Shown here: in pieces, positions 35,886-44,474 of the stretch
How positions within the stretch are numbered: the stretch's first letter is position 1
Layout: each line of letters begins with the position of its first letter
NCBI RefSeq assembly: GCF_902459555.1
Contig: NZ_CABPSM010000005.1
Span: 248,001 to 312,000, forward strand
DNA from: Pandoraea horticolens
GTDB lineage: Bacteria; Pseudomonadota; Gammaproteobacteria; Burkholderiales; Burkholderiaceae
Length of the DNA stretch: 64,000 nucleotides
Reading direction: 5' to 3'
Notes under the pieces: model-generated
What the model was told of the DNA's origin: nothing
Database searches by the model: none
Seen by the model: the letters and a program-made list of their open reading frames with translations, nothing else
Translations under genes and position numbers: made by a program

Positions 35886-36326
35886 ATGGCTCGCGCGATC
35901 TGGAAGGGCGTCATCGGTTTCGGACTGGTCAACGTGCACGGCTACGAGTACGAGAAAGGAAATTACGTCGTGCTGAGTGACGACGAGATTCGTTCGGCAA
36001 ATCCGGTGGCTACGCAGACCGTCGACATTCTGGCACTCATCGATCGGAAGGTCGCCTCGGGACAGACCCGCGAAGTCGCGCAAATCGAAGCGAGCGCGCC
36101 CAGGTTATCGAGCAACGGCAACGTCACGGACCTGATGGCGCTGCTCAAGCAAAATCCCGGCACGAGGGGCAAACGGGAGGCCGTCGCCGCCCAAGCGCAC
36201 AAGGTGAAAACGAAGGCGTCCGGCAGCGCTCAATCGGAAAAGGCCGTGGCAAAATCCGCGAACCGCAAACCCGGACGGAAGACGGCAGCAAAGAAGACAT
36301 CGGCCAAACGCGCCAAATCCGGATAA
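35886..36326 (+). pseudogene. ku: Ku (NHEJ end-binding) gene with two internal in-frame deletions
   Basis: The frame encodes 146 residues instead of the usual 260-300. MARAIWKG-IGFGLVNV (1-17) is the normal Ku start, but residue 18 jumps to HGYEYEKGNYVVLSDDEI, which in Ku proteins lies some 40 residues later. After TVDILA (residue 50) it jumps again to LIDRKVASGQTREV, normally near the end of the core. Thus most of the beta-barrel ring that encircles DNA is gone, while the Lys/Ala-rich C-terminal tail is kept (KPGRKTAAKKTSAKRAKS). Both joints preserve frame: after 35936 and after 36035. ligD follows 8 bp downstream. DNA-end binding by this product is very unlikely. Confidence 0.85.
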
Positions 36327-36334
36327 CGACGATC

Positions 36335-38842
36335 ATGCCCAAGCGAGACGTGACTGCTACGAAAACCACGCGACGCCGGGAATCTCGCGACTCGCTGGCC
36401 ACCTACCACGCCAAACGCAACTTCACATCGACGCCTGAGCCGCGCGGCGAACCCGCGTCGCAAGGCAAGGCGTTGCGATACGTCGTTCAACGTCACGACG
36501 CGAGTCATCTCCACTACGACTTCCGGCTCGAACTCGACGGCACGTTGAAGTCGTGGGCATTGCCGAAGCAGCCGAGTCCCGACGTCAGCCGTCCTCGTCT
36601 TGCCGTTCAGGTCGAAGACCACCCGTTGGCCTATGCCGATTTCGAAGGCGACATTCCGGCCGGCAATTACGGCGCGGGGCACGTCGATATCTGGGACAGC
36701 GGTTCGTGGGAACCTGATGGCAACGCGCAACGCGACTATGCAAACGGCAAATTGTCGTTCACGTTGCATGGCGAACGACTGAACGGGCATTGGACACTCG
36801 TTCGCACCGATAAACCCGCTCGCCAGCCCCAGTGGCTGCTGATTCATCGGCACGGCGATAACGTAGTCGATAACGTGGCGTCGAACGCTGCCGGGAAGTC
36901 GACGGCTGCGCCGGTCACATTGCGACGATCGCCGGCGACACCGCCAGCCAGCATGCAACCGATGCTCGCGACCCTTGTCGATGCCGCGCCCGCTTCCGAG
37001 GGCTGGCATGCCGAGATCAAGCTCGATGGCTATCGCGTGCTCATTCGCGTTGCCGGCGACGACATTCGCGTCTTCACCCGTTCCGGGCAGGATTGGACGC
37101 ATCGCTTTGGACCTGCCGTCGACGCGTTGCGCAAGCGAGGCTTGCCAAACGCATGGCTCGACGGCGAGGCCGTCGTGACCAATGGGCAGGGTCTGCCCGA
37201 CTTTCAGGCGTTGCAGCGCGCGTTCGACGAGAACGCGCAGGACGCCATCCTCATCTACGTCTTCGACCTACCGTGGTGCAACGGCCGCGATTTGCGCGAC
37301 TTGCCGCTGCGAGAGCGTCAGGCGACACTCGCCAGCCTTTTCAAAGGGCGCGAGCCGGATGCCGTCCGGGTTCTCCAGCCGGTCAGCGGCGATCTCGAAT
37401 CGCTCTGGCACGGGGCCTGCGAAGCGGGTCTCGAAGGCATCATGATCAAGCGCGACGACTCGCCGTATATTGCCGGGCGCAGCGACGCGTGGCGCAAGCT
37501 CAAATGCTCGCAGCGTCAAGAATTCGTCGTGCTGGGGTTTACCGAGCCGTCCGGCTCGCGACAGGGTTTCGGGGCGCTGTTGCTCGGGTACTACGGTGAC
37601 GACGGCAAGACGTTGCGCTACGCGGGGAAGGTCGGTACGGGTTTCGATGCAGATGCACTACAGCGTCTGCGAAAGCAATTCGATGCGCTCGAGACCGCGA
37701 AGCCACCGCTCTCGCCCACACCTCGACCGGGAGGCCCGGCCCCCGTGCACTGGCTTCACCCCACACTCGTCGCGGAAGTGCGATTCGCGGAGTGGACACG
37801 CGACGGCAATGTCCGCCAAGCCTCGTTTCTCGCGATGCGCCAAGACAAACCCGCGAAGGACATTCGGCGTGAAGTCCGTCGTACCGGGCCCGCTATCGTC
37901 AATTCCTACAAGGAGACGCCACCCATGCCGCGCACCGCTCAATCGAACGATGGAACGTCCGTGTTGCCGGTGAAGATCAGCCACGGCGAGCGCGTCATGG
38001 ACACACATTCCGGCGTGACGAAAGCCGAACTGGCGGCGTATTACCACGCCGTGAGCCCGTGGATGCTCCCTCACCTCGCCGGACGACCGGTCGCGGTGTT
38101 GCGCGCGCCCGAAGGCATCGGTGGCGAGATGTTCTTTCAAAAGCACGCGGCGAAGACGATACAGGGCGTACGCGCGCTCGATGCGTCGCTCGATCCGGAT
38201 CATGAGCCGCTCATGCAGATCGACGACGCGCGCGGCCTCACCGGCGCCGTGCAGATGGGGGCGGTGGAGTTCCACACATGGAATGCACGCAGCGATCTGA
38301 TTGAACGCCCCGACCGGGTGATCTTCGATCTTGACCCCGGCAAGGGCGTAACGTTCGCGCGCATCGTCGAAGACGCGCAACTCATTCGCGACTTGCTGAA
38401 GGAACTTGGGCTGACAGCATTCGTGAAGACGAGCGGCGGCAAGGGACTGCATGTCGTAACCCCCTTGGCGCGGCGTCACGAGTGGGACGTCGCCAAGGGA
38501 TTTGCAGAAGCGGTGGCCAGGCATATGGCGCGCGTGTTTCCGGAGCGCTTCACGGCAACGATGGGGGCGAAGCATCGCATCGGGAAGTGTTTCGTCGACT
38601 ATCTGCGCAATTACCGGGGGGCGACGACGGTCTGCGCATACTCCGCCCGAGCCCGTGAAGGCATGGCCGTATCGATGCCGGTGCGCTGGGAGGAACTGTC
38701 CGATTTACCCGGCGCCGACGCGTGGAATGTGCGCAACGCCGTCGAACGGCTGAATACCTTGAAACAAGACCCTTGGGCCGACTACGAGAAGGCCTCGCAG
38801 CAGCAGGTGACGAAGGCGGTGCTGGATCGGTTCGGGGATTGA
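36335..38842 (+). CDS. ligD: ATP-dependent DNA ligase D (phosphoesterase-ligase-polymerase)
   Basis: 835 residues with all three LigD domains. The 3'-phosphoesterase has HDASHLHYD (His54, His58, His60, Asp62). The ligase domain carries the nucleotidyl Lys229 in EIKLDGYR and a later GIMIKR. The polymerase/primase domain begins near residue 546 (VKISHGERVMD) and has the metal-site FDLDPG (Asp665, Asp667) and TSGGKGLHV. The order PE-Lig-Pol is one known arrangement. LigD normally joins breaks together with Ku; here the neighbouring ku is wrecked, so it either works alone, with another Ku, or is becoming dispensable. Confidence 0.95.
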   Translation: MPKRDVTATKTTRRRESRDSLATYHAKRNFTSTPEPRGEPASQGKALRYVVQRHDASHLHYDFRLELDGTLKSWALPKQPSPDVSRPRLAVQVEDHPLAYADFEGDIPAGNYGAGHVDIWDSGSWEPDGNAQRDYANGKLSFTLHGERLNGHWTLVRTDKPARQPQWLLIHRHGDNVVDNVASNAAGKSTAAPVTLRRSPATPPASMQPMLATLVDAAPASEGWHAEIKLDGYRVLIRVAGDDIRVFTRSGQDWTHRFGPAVDALRKRGLPNAWLDGEAVVTNGQGLPDFQALQRAFDENAQDAILIYVFDLPWCNGRDLRDLPLRERQATLASLFKGREPDAVRVLQPVSGDLESLWHGACEAGLEGIMIKRDDSPYIAGRSDAWRKLKCSQRQEFVVLGFTEPSGSRQGFGALLLGYYGDDGKTLRYAGKVGTGFDADALQRLRKQFDALETAKPPLSPTPRPGGPAPVHWLHPTLVAEVRFAEWTRDGNVRQASFLAMRQDKPAKDIRREVRRTGPAIVNSYKETPPMPRTAQSNDGTSVLPVKISHGERVMDTHSGVTKAELAAYYHAVSPWMLPHLAGRPVAVLRAPEGIGGEMFFQKHAAKTIQGVRALDASLDPDHEPLMQIDDARGLTGAVQMGAVEFHTWNARSDLIERPDRVIFDLDPGKGVTFARIVEDAQLIRDLLKELGLTAFVKTSGGKGLHVVTPLARRHEWDVAKGFAEAVARHMARVFPERFTATMGAKHRIGKCFVDYLRNYRGATTVCAYSARAREGMAVSMPVRWEELSDLPGADAWNVRNAVERLNTLKQDPWADYEKASQQQVTKAVLDRFGD

Positions 38843-38857
38843 ATCCGCGACCGGACC

Positions 38858-39037
38858 ATGGCCAGCAGCGCATTGGTGCAAGCGCGCATCGATCCCGACG
38901 CTCACGATGCATGGGTCAGACAAAAGGTGCTGGAAGCGCTCGAAGATACGCGTCCTGCCGTTCCAAACCAAGACGTCGAATCCCATTTCGCAGCGCGTCG
39001 AGAAGCAACACGAAAACGCATCTCCAACAAAAGGTGA
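38858..39037 (+). pseudogene. RelB/DinJ-type antitoxin remnant with internal deletion
   Basis: 59 codons. MASSALVQARID matches the DNA-binding beta-strand start of RelB/DinJ antitoxins, and PDAHDAWVRQKVLEALEDTRPAVPNQDVESHFAARR matches the C-terminal toxin-wrapping part, but the 40-50 residues of ribbon-helix-helix and linker that should lie between are missing. The joint is in frame. It starts 15 bp after the ligD stop. A toxin-gene stub follows at 39041 (MRLAWSQHA), overlapping in the usual tight TA spacing but cut after about nine codons. Family assignment is from memory of the group and is moderately sure. Confidence 0.6.
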
Positions 39038-39040
39038 GAC

Positions 39041-39067
39041 ATGAGATTAGCGTGGTCCCAACATGCG
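39041..39067 (+). pseudogene. RelE/ParE-type toxin gene stub
   Basis: Nine codons (MRLAWSQHA) resemble the start of RelE/ParE toxins, which commonly open M-K/R-L-x-W. After that the frame is unrelated and runs antisense to the AraC gene. The 3 bp from the antitoxin stop to this ATG is typical of TA operons. Confidence 0.35.
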
Positions 39068-39133
39068 TTCGGGTGCTTCACACTTTTCCAATGCCCAAAC
39101 GTGGCCCGACAATTCGAGTACGAGGCCACGCCA

Positions 39134-40105
39134 CTAGCTCCGTGTCACCCCTACATCCCCATCCTGCAACCAGCGGCGCTTGTCGCGCAGCGGGGCTTCG
39201 CCAAACACGCGCGCATATTCTCGGCTGAACTGCGACGCACTTTCGTACCCGACAGCCTGCGCCGCAGCCGCGACGGCGATGTCTGCCACGAAGATCAGCC
39301 GGCGTGCCTCCTGCAAACGCAATTGCTTTTGATACTGCACCGGGCTCATCGCCGTCACCAACTTGAAATGGTGATGCAGCGACGACACGCTCATGTGCAC
39401 CTCCTGCGCCAACGCCTCCACTCGCAACGGCTGCGCATAGTGCTCGCGTAACCAGCGCACCGCGCGCGCGATGCGATTCATCTGGCTATCCTGCAATGCC
39501 ATCTGGCGTAACAGCACGCCCTGCCCATTCATCAGCAAGCGGTACACGATCTCGCGCTTGATCATCGGCGCAAGAATCGGAATGTCGCGCGGCGTCTCCA
39601 GCAGGCGCAGCAAACGCAACACGGCGTCGAGCAGCGCAGCGTCCAGCCGGTTCACGTACAAGCCCCGGCCGCTCGCCGATGGGGCCGGCGGCGGCAGATG
39701 TTCGTCACCAATGAGCGACGTCACATCCTCAGCCGCCAGATTGAGCCGCAACCCGAGATACGGCGATTGCTCGCTCGCCCCCGACACCTGCGCCACCACC
39801 GGCAAATGCACCGACGACACCATGTAATGCATCGGATCGTAGGCGTAATGTGCTTCGCCGATCTGCAAGCGCTTTTCGCCTTGCGCGATGACGGCAAACG
39901 CCGGTTGCTGCATCGCTGGCTTCGGGCCGCCAGGATGCAGGATGCGATGCACGAAGAGGCCATCCACTGCCGTCGGCGTGGTGCCCTCCAGTGCGCGCGT
40001 GGCCCGCTCAAGCAGACCGACGAGTTCGTTGCGTGCGGTGAGCGACGGATCGTCGGCGAACTCGCTCTGCGCCGCCTCACGTGGCGAATTCTTGACCAGA
40101 TGCAT
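39134..40105 (-). CDS. AraC-family regulator (AraC_N + HTH_18)
   Basis: 323 residues. The N-terminal AraC_N cupin-like domain includes PAFAVIAQGEKRLQIGEAHYAYDPMHYMVSSVHLPV; the C-terminal double helix-turn-helix has LAQEVHMSVSSLHHHFKLVTAMSPVQYQKQLRLQEARRLI and AAQAVGYESASQFSREYARVFG. Such regulators (YqhC-like) often activate a divergent oxidoreductase, and an aldo/keto reductase is indeed divergent here with four copies of an 8-bp motif between them. Confidence 0.92.
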   Translation of the reverse strand: MHLVKNSPREAAQSEFADDPSLTARNELVGLLERATRALEGTTPTAVDGLFVHRILHPGGPKPAMQQPAFAVIAQGEKRLQIGEAHYAYDPMHYMVSSVHLPVVAQVSGASEQSPYLGLRLNLAAEDVTSLIGDEHLPPPAPSASGRGLYVNRLDAALLDAVLRLLRLLETPRDIPILAPMIKREIVYRLLMNGQGVLLRQMALQDSQMNRIARAVRWLREHYAQPLRVEALAQEVHMSVSSLHHHFKLVTAMSPVQYQKQLRLQEARRLIFVADIAVAAAAQAVGYESASQFSREYARVFGEAPLRDKRRWLQDGDVGVTRS

Positions 40106-40508
40106 GAAAGTGCCCTCAATTCGGATCGGCCGGTATGCGCATCATGCGCGGCGATGTTGCACAGCATACGCCTGCGACAGGAACTTGCCTGATCCTCCGA
40201 TCCCGAACAGGCACGATCAGGCACAAATCCCGGAGAATCCGGCAAAATCCAGACGTCCCGACCGGGCTATCGCACCGCCAAGCCAAGTGGGTCCGCCATC
40301 TTCCCGCCATGTTCGGCAACGCTTTCCAGCCGCCGATCGCCCCATTCCAGCGCATGACGCCGGCCGCGTGCAGAATCAGGCAGGAAATGTGCAGGAACAG
40401 GTACTGCTTGCCTGATGCCCCGCGACGCATAATGCATCCCATCCCGTGCACACCGTCTGCCCCCTGACGGTCACTTGCGACGGGCGGCAATTTCAACGGA
40501 GCGACGCA
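40106..40508. other. Divergent AraC / aldo-keto reductase control region
   Basis: 403 bp without a gene. ATCAGGCA or its complement TGCCTGAT occurs at 40186-40193, 40216-40223, 40375-40382 and 40409-40416, giving two inverted pairs of opposite orientation. A CAGGCA-N4-CAGGCA-like direct repeat overlaps the second copy. These are the best operator candidates for the AraC protein. Confidence 0.6.
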
Positions 40509-41558
40509 ATGCGACAAAGGAAACTTGGCAACACCGGCCTTTTCGTCTCGGAACTATGCCTCGGCACGATGACCTTCGGCGGACAGGGCGACATGTGGAG
40601 CAAGATCGGCCAATTGCAGCAACACGATGTCGACACGCTCGTGGGCCGCGCACTCGACGCAGGCATCAACTTCATCGATACCGCCGACGTTTATTCGGAA
40701 GGTCAATCGGAAGTGCTCACCGGTCAGGCACTGCGCAATCTCAAAGTGCCGCGCGATAACGTCGTGGTCGCCACCAAGGTCTTCGGTGTGACGGGCGCAC
40801 AAGGCACCAACTCGCGCGGTCTGTCGCGCTATCACATCATGGATGGCATCAAGGCCAGCCTCAAACGCCTGCAACTCGATCACATCGACCTGTATCAGGT
40901 GCACGGCTTCGATCCGGCCACGCCCATCGACGAAACCCTCAGCGCGCTCGACACACTGGTGCGTCAAGGGCACGTACGCTACATCGGTGTCTCGAACTGG
41001 GCCGCATGGCAGATCGCCAAGGCGCTTGGCATTTCGGCGCGTCTGAATCTCGCGAGCTTCGCCTCGCTCCAGGCGTACTACACCGTTGCCGGCCGCGATC
41101 TCGAACGCGAAATCGTGCCGATGCTACGCAGCGAAAACGTCGGTCTGATGGTGTGGAGCCCGCTCGCCGGCGGCCTGCTCTCGGGTAAGTACACGCGTGA
41201 CGGTCAGACCGAAGCCGGCAGCCGCCGCCAGAGCTTCGACTTTCCGCCGGTCAACGTGGAGCGCGCTTACGACGTCATCGACGTCATGCGTGGCATCGCC
41301 GCCGAGAAGGGCGTGTCGGTAGCACAGATCGCGCTTGCCTGGTTGCTCGCCCAGCCGGTTGTCTCGGCAGTCATCATCGGTGCCAAACGCACCGACCAGC
41401 TCGACGACAACATCGCAGCCACACGCGTCACGCTGAACGCGCGCGAGCTGTCGGCCATCGATGCCGCCAGCGCACTGCCGAGCGAATATCCGGGCTGGAT
41501 GCTCTCTCGCCAGGGCGACCCGCGCCGCGCGCAACTCGCCGAAGCCGGCCTGCTTTGA
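40509..41558 (+). CDS. Aldo/keto reductase
   Basis: 349 residues from ATG 40509. The family pattern is clear: RKLGNTGLFVSELCLGTMTFGG, the catalytic tetrad region INFIDTADVYSEGQSE (Asp, Tyr), VVVATKVFG (Lys), DLYQVHGFDPATPIDE (His), and the NADPH loop GAKRTDQLDDNI at the C-terminus. It reduces aldehydes or ketones with NADPH. It is divergent from the AraC gene and probably its main target, as in YqhC/YqhD-type detoxification pairs. Confidence 0.92.
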   Translation: MRQRKLGNTGLFVSELCLGTMTFGGQGDMWSKIGQLQQHDVDTLVGRALDAGINFIDTADVYSEGQSEVLTGQALRNLKVPRDNVVVATKVFGVTGAQGTNSRGLSRYHIMDGIKASLKRLQLDHIDLYQVHGFDPATPIDETLSALDTLVRQGHVRYIGVSNWAAWQIAKALGISARLNLASFASLQAYYTVAGRDLEREIVPMLRSENVGLMVWSPLAGGLLSGKYTRDGQTEAGSRRQSFDFPPVNVERAYDVIDVMRGIAAEKGVSVAQIALAWLLAQPVVSAVIIGAKRTDQLDDNIAATRVTLNARELSAIDAASALPSEYPGWMLSRQGDPRRAQLAEAGLL

Positions 41559-41596
41559 TGCCCTATCCTTGTAGGTAGCGTTCAAACGCAGTCACG

Positions 41597-41634
41597 AAAC
41601 ACGGCGCACCGCAGAAGAGCGGTGCGCCGTGTTT
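41597..41634. terminator. Bidirectional terminator, 16-bp perfect stem
   Basis: Arms at 41597-41612 and 41619-41634 with a 6-nt loop, AAA on one side and TTT on the other. It separates the convergent reductase and porin genes. Confidence 0.88.
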
Positions 41635-41690
41635 GCATTGTCGACGGCCCTAACGCCTACGGGGCAGGCGGGGCATGCAGCGTCAGTGCG

Positions 41691-42833
41691 TCAGAAGGTG
41701 TGACGCATGCCGACGTTCACACCCAATTGGCTCGTACCCGGCGTCGGCGATCCGCCCGCGCCGCCCGAACTCACCGAATACGCTGCGTGCTCGCTATTCC
41801 CCAGCCACGCCACTTGTGTGTACACGGCCGTTCGCTTCGACAGGAAGTACGTACCTCGCAGCGTCGCCATGGTCGCCCGTGTGTTCTGACGGGCGTTGAG
41901 CATGCGGAAGACTTCGCCATCCACGGCAAAGGCTGGCGTGAATTGATACACGGCGCCGACGTAGAACATGTCGGAGTTCACATCGGCCACCGCCGCGGAC
42001 GCCGTCTGCACGCGACGGCCGAGCCATCCCGCCCCCGCCTTCCAGTTGCCCCCCTTTACATAGCCGTTCATCTGCCAGCGCGTGTCCTTGTCGGATGAGC
42101 TCGTGAGCGGCACGGTCGAGGCGCCGTTGAAGAAGTTCGCGGCAGCACCGGCGCCGCCACGCTGTTCGTCCCACGCGCCCGCCACGCCAAACCATGCCGT
42201 GTCGTACTTGAGCATCGTCGATATCTGGCGGCAGGACGTCATCTGTCCAGGCGTTTGTCCGGCACACATGCCCTGACCCGGCGAGTTGCCGGTGCCGCCG
42301 CCGTCGCGTCCGAACGAGTAGGTGGCGCCCACCGTCAGGCCCTGAAACACGCCCTTGTAGGCGACGGTGTTATCGCTGCGCGCGTTCGGGATGTAGCTGT
42401 CGAGCGATCCGCTGCCGAAGAGATCCGGGCCGAGAATGTCGGCATCGTTCATGACCCAGAACGTCATCGAGTACTGCCGGCCGAACGACAGCGTGCCGTA
42501 GGGATTCGACAGCCCCACCCACGCCTGACGGCCAAACAGCCGCCCGCCCTGATTGAGGTCGCCCGCGCGAACATTGAATCCGCTCTCGAGCGCGAACACC
42601 GCGTGCAAACTACCGCCGAGATCCTCATCGCCACGCAGGCCCCAACGCGACGGCAGCGACCCGGTGTTGGCCGGCACGCGCACGAGCGAGCTGTTGTTGG
42701 CGCCGGCGTGCGAGAGGTATTCGATACCGGTGTCGAGCATGCCGTAGAGCGTCACGCTCTGGGCCGAGGCGGAAGTGTGGGCCAACGCGAGGCCGGCGGC
42801 CAGCGCGAGCGCGGGCAGTCCCTTGAAGGTCAC
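41691..42833 (-). CDS. Gram-negative porin (OmpC/Burkholderia porin family)
   Basis: 380 residues from GTG 42833 (GGAG eight bases before). A signal peptide (LALAAGLALAHTSASA-Q) precedes SVTLYGMLDTGIEYLSH, the standard first strand of beta-proteobacterial trimeric porins. Also visible: SRWGLRGDEDLGGSLHAVFALESGF, GRQAWVGLSNPYGTLSFGRQ and a C-terminal strand ending in Phe (VNVGMRHTF), required for outer-membrane assembly. It is the last gene of the aromatic module on this strand and probably admits the aromatic acid. Confidence 0.93.
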   Translation of the reverse strand: MTFKGLPALALAAGLALAHTSASAQSVTLYGMLDTGIEYLSHAGANNSSLVRVPANTGSLPSRWGLRGDEDLGGSLHAVFALESGFNVRAGDLNQGGRLFGRQAWVGLSNPYGTLSFGRQYSMTFWVMNDADILGPDLFGSGSLDSYIPNARSDNTVAYKGVFQGLTVGATYSFGRDGGGTGNSPGQGMCAGQTPGQMTSCRQISTMLKYDTAWFGVAGAWDEQRGGAGAAANFFNGASTVPLTSSSDKDTRWQMNGYVKGGNWKAGAGWLGRRVQTASAAVADVNSDMFYVGAVYQFTPAFAVDGEVFRMLNARQNTRATMATLRGTYFLSKRTAVYTQVAWLGNSEHAAYSVSSGGAGGSPTPGTSQLGVNVGMRHTF

Positions 42834-42991
42834 GATGATGTCTCCATTGATTCATGTGGTAGTCCGGCCTGTGTCGACCGGTAGCTGGCAAATGCCTGCG
42901 GGGGCAGACGCCACGGCTTGCGCGTCGGGGAACGTTCAAGCCGCGGGTACGGCAAAGGCGAGCGTGTCTGGGCGCTCGCCCCGAACACCGC

Positions 42992-44332
42992 TCAGACCGC
43001 GCCCGTGGCAGGCTGGGTGACGGCCGCGGCGAGAGACCCCGTGCGCCCCACGCGACGGCGCATGACGAGCATCAGCGCCGCCGCAAGAAACGCAGGAATC
43101 GCAACGATCTGGAAGGCCTGCGCCGTGCTCGACGCCGTGGCAATCAGCACACCGCCGAGGCTGGAGCCCAGGATCGAACCGAGACGTCCGACACCCAGCG
43201 CCCACGCCACGCCGGTCGCACGCGACGCCGTCGGGTAGTACGCCGCCGTCAGCGCATTGGCCCCGGTTTGCGACCCGGCGACACCGAAGCCCGCGAGGAA
43301 GACAACCGTCATCAGCCAGCCGGCCTGATGCGTGACCGACCCGAGCACACACAGTGCAATACCGGCCATGACATACGACGCGGCCAGCACCCGATACGGG
43401 CTCGTGCGGTCCATCGCGAAGCCGATCAGCACTGCGCCGACGGTGCCGCCGAGCGGCAACATCGCACCGATGCGAGCCGCTTCCGCCAACGTGTAACCCG
43501 AATCCTTGACGACCAGCGGCAGCCAGCTCGTGAGCAGATAGAACGCGCACAGCGTGCAGAAGTACGTCGCCCAAAGCAGCAGCGTGCCCACGACGTACTG
43601 ACGCGTGAATAACCCGCCCACCGCAGAACTCGCTGCTCCGGCCGGCGTCACTTCCCGATCGATGCGCGTGACCTGCGGATCGATGTGCCGTGCGATGGCC
43701 AGCAACCGGTCGGCACTGTCTGCACGAGCGGCGAGGTAGCGCATCGACTCCGGCAACCAGCGCATGAGCACCGGCACGACGGCGAGCGGCACAACACCAC
43801 CGGCGATCAACACGCCGCGCCAGCCAATGTGCGGGAGCGTCTGCGCAACGATCTCGCCGCCGATGGCGAAGCCCAGCGTGAAGCCGCAGAACGTGGCCGT
43901 CACGAGCAGCGAACGCATGCGCTCGGCGCAATATTCCGAGCTGAGGGTGATGGCGTTGGGCATGGCGCCGCCCAGGCCGATGCCGGTAAGGAAGCGCATG
44001 ACGGCAAGCTCGGTCGGGCTGTGAACGAACGCCGACGCAATGCTGCCCAGAGAGAACAGGATGACCGAGAGAATCAGCACGCGTTTGCGGCCGATGCGAT
44101 CGGCCAGCGGGCCGAAGATGAAGCAGCCGAGCATCAGGCCGCCAAGCCCAGCACCGAAGACCGTGCCGAGGCTGGTCGTCGCCATCGTCCATTCGCTACG
44201 GATGGCCGGTGCGAGGTAGCCGATGGCGGCAGTATCGAATCCGTCCAATGTGACGATCAGAAAGCACAGGGCAATCACGCGCCATTGAAACGGCGTGATG
44301 CCCCTGCGGTTCATCAAGGCGGAAATTTCCAT
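42992..44332 (-). CDS. Aromatic acid:H+ symporter (AAHS family)
   Basis: 446 residues from ATG 44332 (AGGAG six bases before). Helix 1 CFLIVTLDGFDTAAIGYLAPAI, loop GPLADRIGRKRVL and RFLTGIGLGGAMPNAITL define an AAHS transporter. It is related to, but clearly distinct from, the gentisate-operon transporter at 32765. It sits between the decarboxylase-like gene and the porin, so it should carry the same aromatic substrate across the inner membrane. Confidence 0.92.
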   Translation of the reverse strand: MEISALMNRRGITPFQWRVIALCFLIVTLDGFDTAAIGYLAPAIRSEWTMATTSLGTVFGAGLGGLMLGCFIFGPLADRIGRKRVLILSVILFSLGSIASAFVHSPTELAVMRFLTGIGLGGAMPNAITLSSEYCAERMRSLLVTATFCGFTLGFAIGGEIVAQTLPHIGWRGVLIAGGVVPLAVVPVLMRWLPESMRYLAARADSADRLLAIARHIDPQVTRIDREVTPAGAASSAVGGLFTRQYVVGTLLLWATYFCTLCAFYLLTSWLPLVVKDSGYTLAEAARIGAMLPLGGTVGAVLIGFAMDRTSPYRVLAASYVMAGIALCVLGSVTHQAGWLMTVVFLAGFGVAGSQTGANALTAAYYPTASRATGVAWALGVGRLGSILGSSLGGVLIATASSTAQAFQIVAIPAFLAAALMLVMRRRVGRTGSLAAAVTQPATGAV

Positions 44333-44474
44333 GTCTGTCTCCTGTGCGGTGGTGTCCGCTGACTGAGCGGCGGGCCGTGGCGTCTGTCGACGACGCTCTG
44401 TGAAGGCCATACCGCCGGTTGGGGGCGATTACGTCAAAAAATCGGGCATGACGCGCCGGATTGCCGAGTCGCAA

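Noticed and set aside
39068-39451. Continuation of the 39041 frame as a 136-residue protein
   Set aside because: After about nine toxin-like codons it runs antisense through the AraC gene and shows only shadow composition.
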